DNA from: Mauremys mutica
Taxonomy: Eukaryota; Chordata; Testudines; Geoemydidae
Length of the DNA: 64,000 nt
Reading direction: 5' to 3'
Assembly (NCBI RefSeq): GCF_020497125.1
Contig: NC_059072.1
Coordinates: forward strand, 271,666,045-271,730,044
The notes beneath the pieces are model-generated. The model was not told the DNA's origin, did no database searches, and saw only the letters and a list, made by a program, of their open reading frames with translations. This document shows positions 10,531 through 20,112 of this stretch, piece after piece (the first letter of the stretch is position 1; each line of letters starts with the position of its first letter). Made by a program: the position numbers and the translations under genes.

Positions 10531-10634
10531 CAGATTCTGATCTCACTTATGTTAAAGTAAAACCACAATAACTACATTAGAGTCAAGTGAGTTACTCCAG
10601 ATTTATACTGATGCAACAGAGCAGAATCAGATCT
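10531..10634. repeat. Small foldback repeat (family also at 22,527 and 43,034)
   Basis: The ends CAGATTCTGATCTCACTT and AGCAGAATCAGATCT are near inverse copies, and the middle holds GAGTTACTCCAGATTTA. The same palindromic plan recurs at 22,527-22,609 and 43,034-43,140. It behaves as an old MITE-like foldback repeat of about 105 bases. Confidence 0.5.
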
Positions 10635-10702
10635 AAATGTGTCTGTTCTGTGTTCTTCTGCTGCCAATCTGCTTTGAAAAAGAAGATTGCAAGAGAGTTA
10701 AA

Positions 10703-10905
10703 ATCCCAGCCAACTCTCATGATTTTATCATGAGTCTCATGATTTTATTGCAAGAGTCATGATATTTGGTGGTTTTCTTAAAGCCCCTGTTCATGAAGTC
10801 TAACAACCTCCTTTTTTCTTAAAATCCCATGAATTTTAAATGAATTTCATTAGTTTGGGGAGGTTGATTCATGATTTTGGAATGCTTGGAGTTGGCAATA
10901 CTAGA
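10703..10905. repeat. MITE-like repeat with CATGATTTT motifs
   Basis: It starts CAGCCAACTCTCATGATTTT and ends TTGGAGTTGGCAATACTAG, so GCCAAC and GTTGGC face each other at the ends. CATGATTTT recurs within. A related but degraded copy lies at 45,815-46,080. No coding content. Confidence 0.4.
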
Positions 10906-11194
10906 TATTGTTGCCCAGATTGTTACCTGATAGCAGAGAAATCTGTGAGAGGAGGCCAGAGAGCCAGGTAAACTTTGAGACTCTTCCCCCAGTTTCCTGC
11001 TATGCCCTCAAATGAAAAAGGTGTGATGAGGGCTGTGGCAGCGGCACAGGAGGCAGCAAACAGAGCTGCTAACAGGGGAGTTTGCGTGGGAGCTCCCATT
11101 GGAGGAGCAGCAGGGGGAGGAGGAAGGGGGCCGCGCCGTGTCCCCTGTGTTTCCCTAGGTACAAGCACCGAGCGAGGCCGGGACAGCAGCAGCC

Positions 11195-12328
11195 ATGAGC
11201 CAAGCAGCAGAGGACACACCAAGGATGAGAGCATGCAGCAGCTGCGGTATGTACCTGGTTCTAGCAGGGGACCCAGAGCAGTACTATGTATGTATGAAGT
11301 GTTGCCTAATAGAGCTGCTGGAGGAAAAGATCCAGGCCCTAGAGCTGCAGGTAGAAACCCTGATAGAGAATAGAAGGGGGTTCGAGCAGCTGATGGAGCA
11401 ATGGCAGGCAGCAACTGAAGGGGAACGCCCAGGGGCACAGGTGGGAGCAGGGGCTAAGGCCAGTGAGGGGGGACCACCAGACGAGGAGGATGGGCGGTGG
11501 AAGCATGTGACTGTGAGAAGCAGGCCAAGGAAAAGGAGAGCCAGTGACGGGGAAATAGAGCTAAGGAACAGGTTTGAAGGTTTGGAGAATGAGGAAGGGG
11601 TAAAGAATATGGTAGCTGATGGTGGGAGGCCAAGGAAAAAGAGACGAGCGGCCAGTCCCATAGATAGAGGGGAGGAGTCTATGGAGGCAACACCAAGTTT
11701 GGGTCAGGGGAGATTACAGGATGGCTTAAGGGGAACCACAAGGGAAGATAGGAATGGAAGGAGCTTGCAACCAGGGGGAACGGGGGATAGGTTAGAGGAC
11801 CGCACTGTCCCCAGGCAAAGGCAGGTCTACGTGATTGGGGACTCCATACTGAGAAGGTTGGACAGGCCTGTGACCAGGGCCGATCCGGAGAACAGAAGGG
11901 TGTGCTGTCTACCGGGCGCTAAAATACGGGATGTGGACCTGAGGTTGAAAAGGATCCTAAGAGGAGCAGGTAAGAACCCTTTGGTCATCCTTCATGTGGG
12001 AACGAATGATACTGCTAGATTCTCGCTAGACAGGATCAAGGGAGACTATGCCAGGTTGGGTAAGACGCTTAAGGAAATTGAGGCTCAGGTGATCTTCAGT
12101 GGGATCCTACCTGTCCCTAGGGAAGGGCGCCAAAGGGGTGAGAGAATCCTGACGATTAATAGTTGGCTGAGAGAGTGGTGTTACAAGGAGGGCTTTGGGA
12201 TGTATGGGCACTGGGAGGCTTTTGGGGACAGACAACTGTTCTCACGGGATGGGCTCCACCTAAGTAGGGAAGGAAGTAGACTTCTAGGAGGGAGGCTGGC
12301 TCATCTGATTAAAAGAGCTTTAAACTAG
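11195..12328 (+). CDS. CR1 ORF1 protein: zinc motif, coiled coil, SGNH esterase
   Basis: 377 residues, intact. The N-terminus has CSSC (14-17) and CMKC (33-36), a paired-cysteine zinc-binding motif. A leucine-rich helical segment follows (about 37-70, LIELLEEKIQALELQVETL). The middle is basic, with RPRKRRAS and RPRKKRRAAS, which are likely RNA-binding or nuclear signals. The C-terminal half is an SGNH/GDSL-type esterase, as known for CR1 ORF1. It has block I GDSILRRL (about 214), block III HVGTNDT (about 267), and the catalytic Asp-His in DGLHLS (about 352). The start ATG has a good context (GCAGCCATGA). In the element it is thought to bind the RNA and support retrotransposition. It ends GCT TTA AAC TAG, a slippery sequence that leads into the ORF2 frame. 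Confidence 0.92.
   Translation: MSQAAEDTPRMRACSSCGMYLVLAGDPEQYYVCMKCCLIELLEEKIQALELQVETLIENRRGFEQLMEQWQAATEGERPGAQVGAGAKASEGGPPDEEDGRWKHVTVRSRPRKRRASDGEIELRNRFEGLENEEGVKNMVADGGRPRKKRRAASPIDRGEESMEATPSLGQGRLQDGLRGTTREDRNGRSLQPGGTGDRLEDRTVPRQRQVYVIGDSILRRLDRPVTRADPENRRVCCLPGAKIRDVDLRLKRILRGAGKNPLVILHVGTNDTARFSLDRIKGDYARLGKTLKEIEAQVIFSGILPVPREGRQRGERILTINSWLREWCYKEGFGMYGHWEAFGDRQLFSRDGLHLSREGSRLLGGRLAHLIKRALN
12319..12325 (+). other. Candidate -1 frameshift heptamer T TTA AAC at the ORF1/ORF2 joint
   Basis: In the ORF1 frame the codons are GCT TTA AAC TAG, giving X XXY YYZ in exact phase with the stop as the next codon. Slipping back one base continues CTA GAC ACT GGG into the ORF2 frame, which is open from 12,313. 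U UUA AAC is one of the most efficient known -1 heptamers, for example in coronaviruses. G-rich sequence follows (12,334-12,350). The decayed CR1 downstream keeps TTTAAAC at 17,238-17,244 in the same relation to its ORF2. Confidence 0.55.
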
Positions 12329-15321
12329 ACACTGGGGGGAGACGGTTGGGAGAGGCCCTGGTGCACTCCACGCCAAATTTATACATTGGGAGTGAGAACA
12401 AGAAGATAACAACAGATATAGCCAGAGGGGGACGGTTAGGTGTAAGGAAGAGGGGGGGGACGGATACTAGATCGACAGGTCATACTGGTAGTACTGTGTC
12501 CCTACCGAGCGGGGTGAGAAGAGTGAGAGGAGCCCAACAGCAAAAGGTAGGATGTTTGTTCACCAATGCGAGAAGCTTAGGTAATAAAATGGAGGAACTG
12601 GAGCTCCTGGTCCGAGAATTGAAACCGGATATCGTAGGAATAACCGAAACATGGTGGAACGATAGCCATGACTGGAGTACAGGTATGGAAGGGTATGTGC
12701 TGTTTAGAAAAGACCGATGCAAAGGTAAAGGTGGGGGAGTAGCATTGTATATCAATAATGAGGTGAAATGTAATGAAATAACTAGCAATGCAATGGTTAA
12801 TACGGAGTCTGTGTGGGCAATGGTCACATTAGGGAAGAAAACTACCAGAGCCTCACCCGGGATAGTGATTGGGGTGTGCTATAGACCGCCAGGATCTAGC
12901 TTGGAGACGGATAGAGAGCTCTTTAATGTTTTTAAGGAGGTAAACACTAATAGGAACTGCTTGATCATGGGAGACTTTAACTTCCCAGATATAGATTGGG
13001 AAACAAATGCTAGTAATAACAATAGGGCTCAGCTTTTCCTAGACATGATAGCTGATGAATTCCTACATCAAGTGGTTGCTGAACCGACGAGGGGGGATGC
13101 CATTTTAGATCTGATTTTGGTGAGTAATGAGGACCTTGTTGAGGAAATAGTTGTAGGGGACAACCTTGGCTCGAGTGATCACGAGCTAATTCGTTTCAAA
13201 ATTAATGAGAGGATAATTAATATTGCATCTGAGACTAGGGTTTACGATTTCAAAAGGGCTAACTTTACTAAATTAAGACGACTAGTTAGGGAAGTGGACT
13301 GGACCAACATATTTAGGAATCTAAAGGTAGATGACGCCTGGGGTTACTTCAGGTTGAAATTGCAGGAGTTGTCAGAGGCATGTATCCCGAGAAAGGGAAA
13401 ACGGCTCGTAGGTAGCAGTTTTAGACCGAGCTGGATGACCAAGCGTCTTAGAGGGGTCATTAAGAAAAAACAGAAAGCGTACCGGGAGTGGAAAATGGGA
13501 GGGATCAGCAAAGAAACCTACCTTATTGAGGTCAGAGGGTGTAGGGATGCAGTGAGAAAGGCAAAGCGACGGGTGGAGATGGACCTAGCGAAGGGGATTA
13601 AAACCAATAGCAAAAGGTTTTTTAGCCATATAAATAGGAAGAAAACCAAGAAGGAAGAAGTGGGACCGCTTAAAACTTTAAACGGAGTGGAGATTAGGGA
13701 TAATCTTGGAATGGCACAATATCTGAATGAATATTTTGCCACGGTCTTTAATGAGGCTAATGAAGGGCTAAGGAATAGTGATAGAGGGACCGATGGGAAT
13801 GAGGATATGGGGGTAGACATTACGGTATCTGAGGTGGAGGCCAAACTTGAACATCTTAACGGAAGTAAATCGGGGGGCCCGGATAATCTTCATCCTAGAA
13901 TATTAAGGGAATTGGCGAGTGATATTGCTAGCCCGTTAGCGATGATTTTTAATAATTCTCTAAATTCGGGGATTGTACCGTTGGACTGGAGATTAGCTAA
14001 TGTAGTTCCTATATTCAAGAAGGGGAAAAAAAGTGACCCGGGTAACTACAGGCCTGTTAGTTTAACATCTGTAGTATGCAAAGTAATGGAAAAAATTTTG
14101 AAAGAGAGAGTGGTTAAGGAGCAGGAGGCCGATGACAACTGGGATAGATTACAGCATGGATTTACGAAAGGTAGATCGTGCCAAACCAATCTGATCTCCT
14201 TCTTTGAGAAAGTAACAGATTTTTTAGACAAGGGAAATGCGGTGGATCTAATATATCTGGATTTCAGTAAGGCGTTTGATACGGTACCGCATGAGGAATT
14301 ATTGGTTAAATTGGAAAAGATGGGGATCGAAATGAAAATCCAGAGGTGGATAAGGAGTTGGTTAAAGGGGAGACTGCAGAGGGTAGTACTGAAAGGGGAA
14401 CTGTCGGGTTGGAGGGGGGTTACCAGTGGAGTTCCTCAAGGTTCGGTTTTGGGTCCTATTTTATTCAATCTATTTATTGCTGACCTGGGAACCAAGAGTA
14501 GGAGTGGGCTGATAAAGTTTGCGGACGACACCAAGTTGGGAGGTATTGCCAATTCGGAGAAGGATCGGGATATCCTCCAGGGAGATTTGGATGACCTTGT
14601 AAACTGGAGTATTAGTAACAGGATGAAATTCAATAGTGAGAAGTGTAAGGTTATGCATTTAGGGATGACTAACAAGAATTTTAGTTATAAGCTAGGGACG
14701 CACCAGTTGAAAGTAACGGAGGAGGAGAAGGACCTGGGAGTCCTGGTTGATCGTAGGATGACTATGAGTAGGCAATGTGATGTGGCCGTTAAAAAAGCTA
14801 ATGCGGTCTTGGGTTGCATTAGGCGGGGTATTTCTAGTAGGGATAAGGAAGTGCTAGTCCCGTTATATAAGGCGTTGGTGAGACCTCATTTGGAGTATTG
14901 TGTGCAGTTTTGGTCTCCCATGTTTAAGAAGGATGAGTTAAAACTGGAACGGGTACAAAGAAGGGCCACTAGAATGATCCGAGGAATGGAAGGCCTGTCG
15001 TATGACAGGAGACTTGAGGAGCTCGGTTTGTTTTCCTTAACCAAAAGAAGGATAAGGGGAGATATGATTGCACTCTTTAAATATATCAGAGGGATAAATA
15101 CCAGGGAAGGAGAGGAATTATTTCAGCTCAGTGCTAATGTAGACACGAGGACAAACGGATATAAATTGTCAGTCAGGAAATTTAGGCTTGAAATTAGACG
15201 AAGGTTTCTAACCATCAGGGGAGTGCAATACTGGAACAGCCTACCGAGGGAAACAGTAGGGGCGAAGGACCTCCATGACTTTAAGATTAAGCTAGATAAG
15301 TTTATGGAGGAGATGGTATAA
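12325..15321 (+). CDS. CR1 ORF2 protein: APE endonuclease and reverse transcriptase
   Basis: About 998 codons, free of stops. The N-terminal endonuclease (APE/EEP fold) shows NARSLGNKMEELE, GITETWW, GDFNFPDIDWE (about residue 208 from 12,346) and SSDHELIRF. The RT domain shows NYRPVSLTSV, YLDFSKAFDTVPHEE (about 638), SGVPQGSVLGPILF (about 695) and FADDTKLGG (about 724). These are the catalytic Asp residues expected for a CR1/Jockey-superfamily RT. The thumb and C-terminal region follow (RPHLEYCVQFWSP). It nicks target DNA and copies the RNA there. No ATG occurs before residue 81, inside the endonuclease. The start given assumes -1 frameshifting from ORF1; non-AUG initiation or reinitiation is the alternative. 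Confidence 0.9.
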   Translation, partial: LDTGGRRLGEALVHSTPNLYIGSENKKITTDIARGGRLGVRKRGGTDTRSTGHTGSTVSLPSGVRRVRGAQQQKVGCLFTNARSLGNKMEELELLVRELKPDIVGITETWWNDSHDWSTGMEGYVLFRKDRCKGKGGGVALYINNEVKCNEITSNAMVNTESVWAMVTLGKKTTRASPGIVIGVCYRPPGSSLETDRELFNVFKEVNTNRNCLIMGDFNFPDIDWETNASNNNRAQLFLDMIADEFLHQVVAEPTRGDAILDLILVSNEDLVEEIVVGDNLGSSDHELIRFKINERIINIASETRVYDFKRANFTKLRRLVREVDWTNIFRNLKVDDAWGYFRLKLQELSEACIPRKGKRLVGSSFRPSWMTKRLRGVIKKKQKAYREWKMGGISKETYLIEVRGCRDAVRKAKRRVEMDLAKGIKTNSKRFFSHINRKKTKKEEVGPLKTLNGVEIRDNLGMAQYLNEYFATVFNEANEGLRNSDRGTDGNEDMGVDITVSEVEAKLEHLNGSKSGGPDNLHPRILRELASDIASPLAMIFNNSLNSGIVPLDWRLANVVPIFKKGKKSDPGNYRPVSLTSVVCKVMEKILKERVVKEQEADDNWDRLQHGFTKGRSCQTNLISFFEKVTDFLDKGNAVDLIYLDFSKAFDTVPHEELLVKLEKMGIEMKIQRWIRSWLKGRLQRVVLKGELSGWRGVTSGVPQGSVLGPILFNLFIADLGTKSRSGLIKFADDTKLGGIANSEKDRDILQGDLDDLVNWSISNRMKFNSEKCKVMHLGMTNKNFSYKLGTHQLKVTEEEKDLGVLVDRRMTMSRQCDVAVKKANAVLGCIRRGISSRDKEVLVPLYKALVRPHLEYCVQFWSPMFKKDELKLERVQRRATRMIRGMEGLSYDRRLEELGLFSLTKRRIRGDMIALFKYIRGINTREGEELFQLSANVDTRTNGYKLSVRKFRLEIRRRFLTIRGVQYWNSLPRETVGAKDLHDFKIKLDKFMEEMV

Positions 15322-15681
15322 TAGGATAACGGGCTTAGTCAATAGGTCAATTAAGTGCCAAACTGGTACTTAATTGGGTCAAATTGGGTCAATAATATGA
15401 TATTCTTAACCTCTTTCAGAGGGTATGGCTGGAGAGTCTTGCCCGCATGCTCGGGGTTCAGCTGACCGCCATATTTGGGGTCGGGAAGGAATTTTCCTCC
15501 AGGGCAGATTGGCAGTGTCCCTGGAGGTTTTTCGCCTTCCTCCGAAGCATGGGGCAGGGGTCGCTTGCTAAAAGAGTGGGTAGATCGGCTAATGTGGCCT
15601 GCATCTTGCAGGAGGTCAGACTAGATGATCATAATGGTCCCTTCTGATCTTGAATTCTATGATTCTATGATTCTATGATTC
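15322..15681 (+). repeat. CR1 3' UTR and octamer tail
   Basis: The non-coding 3' end includes GGAATTTTCCTCCAGGGCAG, which CR1 copies share. The second copy keeps the same block at 17,801-17,820. The tail ends with ATTCTATG units repeated about four times (15,652-15,681), the CR1-type terminus recognised by the RT for priming. Confidence 0.85.
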
Positions 15682-16105
15682 ACAGAGGGAGAGACCTATT
15701 AATTCAGGAAATACGCAGGAAAGGAACATGTTTCACCAGATCTGCTGCAGAGAGGAGATCTATGTACAGGTAAGTTTCTACCTGCACTGACTGCTCCCCA
15801 CTGCTCCACTGCACCAGCAAAAGGAGTTGTGTGCTTCCATTAGTTCAGTCCTACTGCATCTGCTCAGTGGCAACTCTAAGACAAATCAAAGGGACAGGAG
15901 CCAGCAATCAGAGCTGTAAACAGGGGCGTTTGAGTGGGACTTCTGTTGAAGGAGTTTGGTGGGAAGACTAGGAGAACCAGTCAGAGGAACAGACAGGCTA
16001 GTGAAAGGAGTCTTGTGGTGCTCCATGGGGGTTTGTTTTGCTGTGGGTGGTGGTGTTTTGGTTTGGTTTGTGTTTCCCGGACTAACAGGACTTAGTGGGA
16101 AGGCA

Positions 16106-17227
16106 ATGACAGATACAGAGACAGCAATGGTAGTGACCCAAGCAGTGGAAGACACAGTGAAGATGACTGGATGTGGATGCTGCAGTATGTACATGATCCT
16201 GGAGGGGGTACCTGAAAAGAGTTTTGTCTGCATGAAGTGTCGCCTGATAGAGCTGATGGAAGAAAAGAGCCGAGGGTGGAGATGCAGGTGGAAACTCTGG
16301 TTGAGTTTAGAAGGGGGTTCAAGCAGATGATGGAGCTGAAGGGAGAAGCTCAGACTTGCAAATGGAATCAGGACCAAAAAACTCTGAGGGGAGACTGCTG
16401 GGTGAGGAAAGTGGACAGGGGAAGCATGTGACTAAGAGAACGAGGCAGAGGAAAAGACAGGCTAGTGAAGGAGAAATAGAGCTCAGGAACAGGTTTGCAG
16501 AGGTGGAAAATGAAGAAGGGGCACAGCAGGTGGTCGCTGAAGGTCAGAGGGCAAGGAAGAAGAGAAGAGCAGCTAGCTCTATAGGAAGAGGGGAAGAGTC
16601 AATGGAGATAACACTAAATATGAGCCCCAGGAAGATATGGGATGGGTTGCAGAGGATTGCAAGGGAGAATAGGAATCAAGAGGACTTGCAGCCAGAGGGA
16701 ATAGGGGATGGCCGGAGAATCGCACCATCACCAGGAAAAGGCAGGTCTACATGTTTGGGGACTCCTTACTGAGAAGAATAAACAGGCCTGTAACTAGATC
16801 TGATCCGGAGAACAGAAGGGTGTGCTGTCTGCCAGGGGCTAAGATATGGGATGTGGACCTGAGGCTGAAAAGGATCCTAATGGGAGTGGGAAAGAATCCG
16901 CTGATTGTCCTTCATGTGGGGACAAATGATACAGCTAGATTCTCACTGGAACGTATCAAGGGAGACCATGCCAGGCTGGGGAAGACATTTAAGGAAATCA
17001 AGGCTCAGGTGATCTTCAGTGGGATTCTACCTGTTCCTAGAGAAGGGCAACACACATGTGATAAGATTATGGCGATCAACAGATGGCTCAGGCAGTGGTG
17101 CTATAAGGAGGGCTTTGGGATGTATGGCCACTGGGAAGCATTCATGGACAGAGGACTGTTCTCTTGGGATGGACTTCACCTGAATAGGAGGGAAATAGAC
17201 TTCTGGGATGGAGGCTGGCACAACTAA
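16106..17227 (+). pseudogene. CR1 ORF1 remnant, frameshifted
   Basis: Same domain order as the intact ORF1: paired cysteines (CGCC, CMKC), helical segment, basic KKRRAAS, and the esterase blocks GDSLLRR, HVGTNDT and DGLHLN. It is spread over at least three frames, changing near 16,260-16,340, 16,400 and 16,740. The esterase part (16,751-17,227) is the longest open piece. The ORF1 frame ends early (GGWHN stop) compared with the intact copy. Not expected to make a working protein. Confidence 0.85.
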
Positions 17228-17243
17228 TTATGAGTGCTTTAAA

Positions 17244-17737
17244 CTAGGAATTTAGGGGAAATGGTTGGGAGATGTCCAGGTAATCTCCACACCAGATTTT
17301 AACGTTGAGAGGGAAGAAAATGAAGTAAGAAAAGGTACAGCCGTGGGTAGGAGAATGGACATAAGGAGGAAGGGTAGTGTAGATACCAGTCTAATAGGTG
17401 ATACTGGTGGTAGAACGTCTGGGCCTAATCAGGTAAAGAATGTGAGCGAAACCAAACAGCAAAAATTAAGATGTTTGTACACCAATGCGAGAAGCGTAGG
17501 TAACAAAATGGAGGAACTAGAGTTACTGGTGCAGGAAGTGAAACCAGATATTATAGGTATAACAGAAACATGGTGGAATAGTAGTCATGACCGGAGTACA
17601 GGTATTGAAGGGTATGTGCTGCTTAGGAAAGACAAAAATAAAGGCAAAGGTGGTGGAGTAGCATTGTATATCAATGATGAGGTTAACTGTAAAGAAATAA
17701 GAAGGGATGGAATGGATAAGAAAGAGTCTGTCTGGGT
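17244..17737 (+). pseudogene. CR1 ORF2 remnant, endonuclease N-terminus only
   Basis: It keeps NARSVGNKMEELE, GITETWW and GKGGGVALYIN of the endonuclease. The frame is then joined by deletion to 3' UTR sequence, so the tail of the open frame up to 17,900 is translated UTR. As in the intact copy there is no in-frame ATG ahead of the endonuclease. An in-frame TAG at 17,253-17,255 lies between the TTTAAAC heptamer and the domain. Confidence 0.8.
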
Positions 17738-17850
17738 GCTGGCTGGTGAGTCTTGCCCACATGCTCAGGGTTTAATTGATCACCATATTTGGGGTCAGGA
17801 AGGAATTTTCCTCCCGGGCAGATTGGCAGAGGCCCTGGGGGGCACAACTA

Positions 17851-19200
17851 ATCCCTACCCTATCCCCTCCAAACCTGTGGTTGTGTGTCTAAAACTCTGA
17901 GGAATGATCGACTGATCGGGGACTCAGAGGGACATTCACTGAATCCTAATGAGACTGAGGAGCCATTGGGGAATGCAATTCCTCTGAAGGGGAGATCTGG
18001 TTTGAGTTGTTGTGTTTTACTCCATATGGTATATTAATACAATAATCCCAACACAAGTTTTCACTCTGTATATTTTTTCCCGAATGTTTATGTTCGTAAT
18101 ATCATCTTTGGGATGACCAGGTTGCGGTTCATTGCATATTTGCATTCTGACCTTGCCCCAGCTTGGAGCTGGGTTTTACATGTTTCTCTCTGTTGATGTT
18201 CAACCACATGCAGTAGCTAGACACAGTGTACAAATCTTTGTTGAAATACAATTTTTAATACAAATGCCACAGAATGTATCCTTTCCAAAGCTCACAAACT
18301 ATCACCTTGCTTCCAGAATATATCTAATTATGGTAGCTTTTTCCCACTATTTTTAAACAGCATTTACAAAGAGATTTTTTATTATTATTATTTATTTGTT
18401 TTAATTTCTAGTGTGTGTTTCTTTATTGGTTTATGATGAGTTACTATACAGGTGTTATATAACCTGGGGACCCCAGCACCCCAGGAAAGCCTATAAGTAA
18501 TTTCACACACACAGGAAATTGGTGATAATCAAGAAAGCTAACAAAGACCCAGTGCCTGGAGGCTTTTCAGTCATTCAGTTCTATTTATAGTAACCTAAGA
18601 AGCAAATTTATCACACTGTACTTTGAGGTAATAGGAGTTTGTGAAATGGTTAGTTTTATCAGCACACACATTGCAGTTTATCAGACAACCTCCCTCAGCC
18701 AGCAGAAAAGGAAGTGACTGGAATCTGCTAAAGAAGGAACATCCACAGATCCTTGGATAAGGAATATTGGTCCTTTTGCCTTTGCTGCTGCAAAAATATA
18801 CTAGTGATGTAGTGTGCTCAACCCATAAGTGACTGCACTGTTACTTTAGTTAGCTCTTTCCCCTGTGTGCCGTATGTTTGGCATGCTTACCCAGAAAACT
18901 AGCAATGCATTCTTGTAAACCTCTCACCACCATAAATTACTCTGGAGAATTCAGTCAGGCAGTTGAATTTATAAGAATGATTTACCATGTATTTACCCCA
19001 CTAAAAACATTTCACGATATTAATGGAGACTTTGAAGACAGATCTTTTACCAGCACTTACTGGAAGGAAGGCATGCATTTTAAAGCAAGGTTCTCCAAAA
19101 ATACAAAAATATTATAGAAAAAATATTTGTAAGTTTTCTGATGTACAGAACTTCATGACATCACTGTAGGGAAGATTATGTTGAAGAGATGGCAAAGTTC
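17851..19200. other. Spacer, nothing recognised
   Basis: AT-rich sequence without convincing ORFs. There is a short ATT-rich tract at 18,380-18,400. The first 150 bases may still belong to the diverged CR1 3' UTR. Confidence 0.5.
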
Positions 19201-19213
19201 CTGTGCCAAGTTT

Positions 19214-19345
19214 GTACCTGCATCTGACGAAGTGGGTATTCATCCACGAAAGCTCATGCTCCAATACGTCTGTTAGTCTATAAGGTGCCACAAGACTCTT
19301 TGCTGCTTTTACAGATCCAGACTAACATGGCTCTGATATTTAATA
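19214..19345 (+). mobile_element. Penelope-like terminal segment with hammerhead-like core
   Basis: A 5'-truncated copy of the Penelope-like tail. It contains CTGACGA (19,224-19,230), a 6-bp stem GTGGGT/ATCCAC including one G-T wobble, and then GAAAGCTCATGCTCC. GTTAGTC, GGTGCCACAAGACTC and GATCCAGACTAACATGGCT follow. The same tail in the 44,094-44,610 copy is attached to a GIY-YIG-like coding remnant, which sets the family. No clear target duplication is seen here. Confidence 0.65.
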
Positions 19346-19948
19346 AGATTGTGACTACTTTCCAAATTTCTCACTGTTGCAGATTGTTGTTACACCTACA
19401 TTAACTTCTCTAGGTCCCTCTGCAGAGTTTCTATGCTTGGTAGTATACTCCCATCCTAAAGATGCAAGAGGAGATCTTGAATAAAATTAATCTTAACATC
19501 AGTTTTTCATGTAGGAAGATATACATCCCAGTCATTTCATAGTTATATAATTTATGTTTTGAGTTCGCTTACCTAAATTTCTCTTATGTGCTAAATATAA
19601 CTTGATTTAAACACTTTGTAAGGGCCAGATCATGATGCTGGTTACATACCTGAACAGGGGAGTAACGGGGCATAAGTAGCTTCCTTGCTTATTCAGAACA
19701 GACTATGAGCATTGGAGGTAGCATCACGGAGAAAGTAGCCACTACTAAACTGCCCCTTCTCTTGCCATACAGGTAGGCAAGGAGTGGGAGGAACACTGGC
19801 TCTACCACACCATGTTACCCAGTGCAATTGAAACAGTGGAGCAGGAAATGAGTTATGCCTGGAAAAAGAGTTGGTGCAGGTTACTTCCCACATGAAGTAA
19901 GAAGGAAGCAGTGATCAACTGACTCTGAGAGCCATAATTCAGTCCTTG
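19346..19948. other. Spacer, nothing recognised
   Basis: About 600 bases of ordinary-looking sequence. I see no ORF with family motifs, and no repeat that I can name. Confidence 0.5.
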
Positions 19949-19956
19949 CTCTAGAG

Positions 19957-20104
19957 CAGTGGTTCTCAACCAATTTACCATTGTGGGCCACATACGCAGC
20001 TCTCTGTGTTATGTGGGCTGCATCCACACAATATATATACTACCTTGAGGATGTCACATGAGCCGTAGCAGTGTGCTGATTGGGCTGCAGGTTGAAAACC
20101 ACTG
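19957..20104. mobile_element. hAT (Charlie-type) MITE with perfect 8-bp duplication
   Basis: A 148-bp non-autonomous element with terminal inverted repeats CAGTGGTTCTCAACC and GGTTGAAAACCACTG. It is flanked by the exact 8-bp repeat CTCTAGAG at 19,949-19,956 and 20,105-20,112. Both the length and the TCTAGA core fit hAT/Charlie integration. Confidence 0.9.
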
Positions 20105-20112
20105 CTCTAGAG

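Larger units (their letters stand above)
10920..15681 (+). mobile_element. Full-length CR1 LINE retrotransposon
   Basis: A CR1-clade non-LTR element with 5' UTR, ORF1 (zinc motif plus esterase), ORF2 (endonuclease plus reverse transcriptase), a 3' UTR of about 330 bases, and the typical octamer tail ATTCTATG repeated at 15,652-15,681. Both ORFs are free of stops, so it is a candidate for a recently active or source copy. The 5' boundary is uncertain (10,920-11,030). CR1 does not usually leave clear target duplications and none is seen. A decayed CR1 of the same lineage starts within 200 bases downstream in the same orientation. Confidence 0.92.
15682..17850 (+). mobile_element. Decayed CR1 with large internal deletion
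   Basis: A second CR1 in the same orientation, clearly homologous from about 15,900. It keeps ORF1, the ORF1/ORF2 joint and about 155 codons of ORF2. It then jumps near 17,738-17,746 straight into 3' UTR sequence, losing roughly 2.6 kb that includes all of the RT. The junction falls in TGGCTGG, which also occurs at the 3' UTR edge of the intact copy (15,427-15,433), a micro-homology. Past 17,850 the 3' UTR diverges from the intact copy and I cannot fix the end. Bases 15,682-15,900 may be 5' UTR or flank. Confidence 0.8.
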
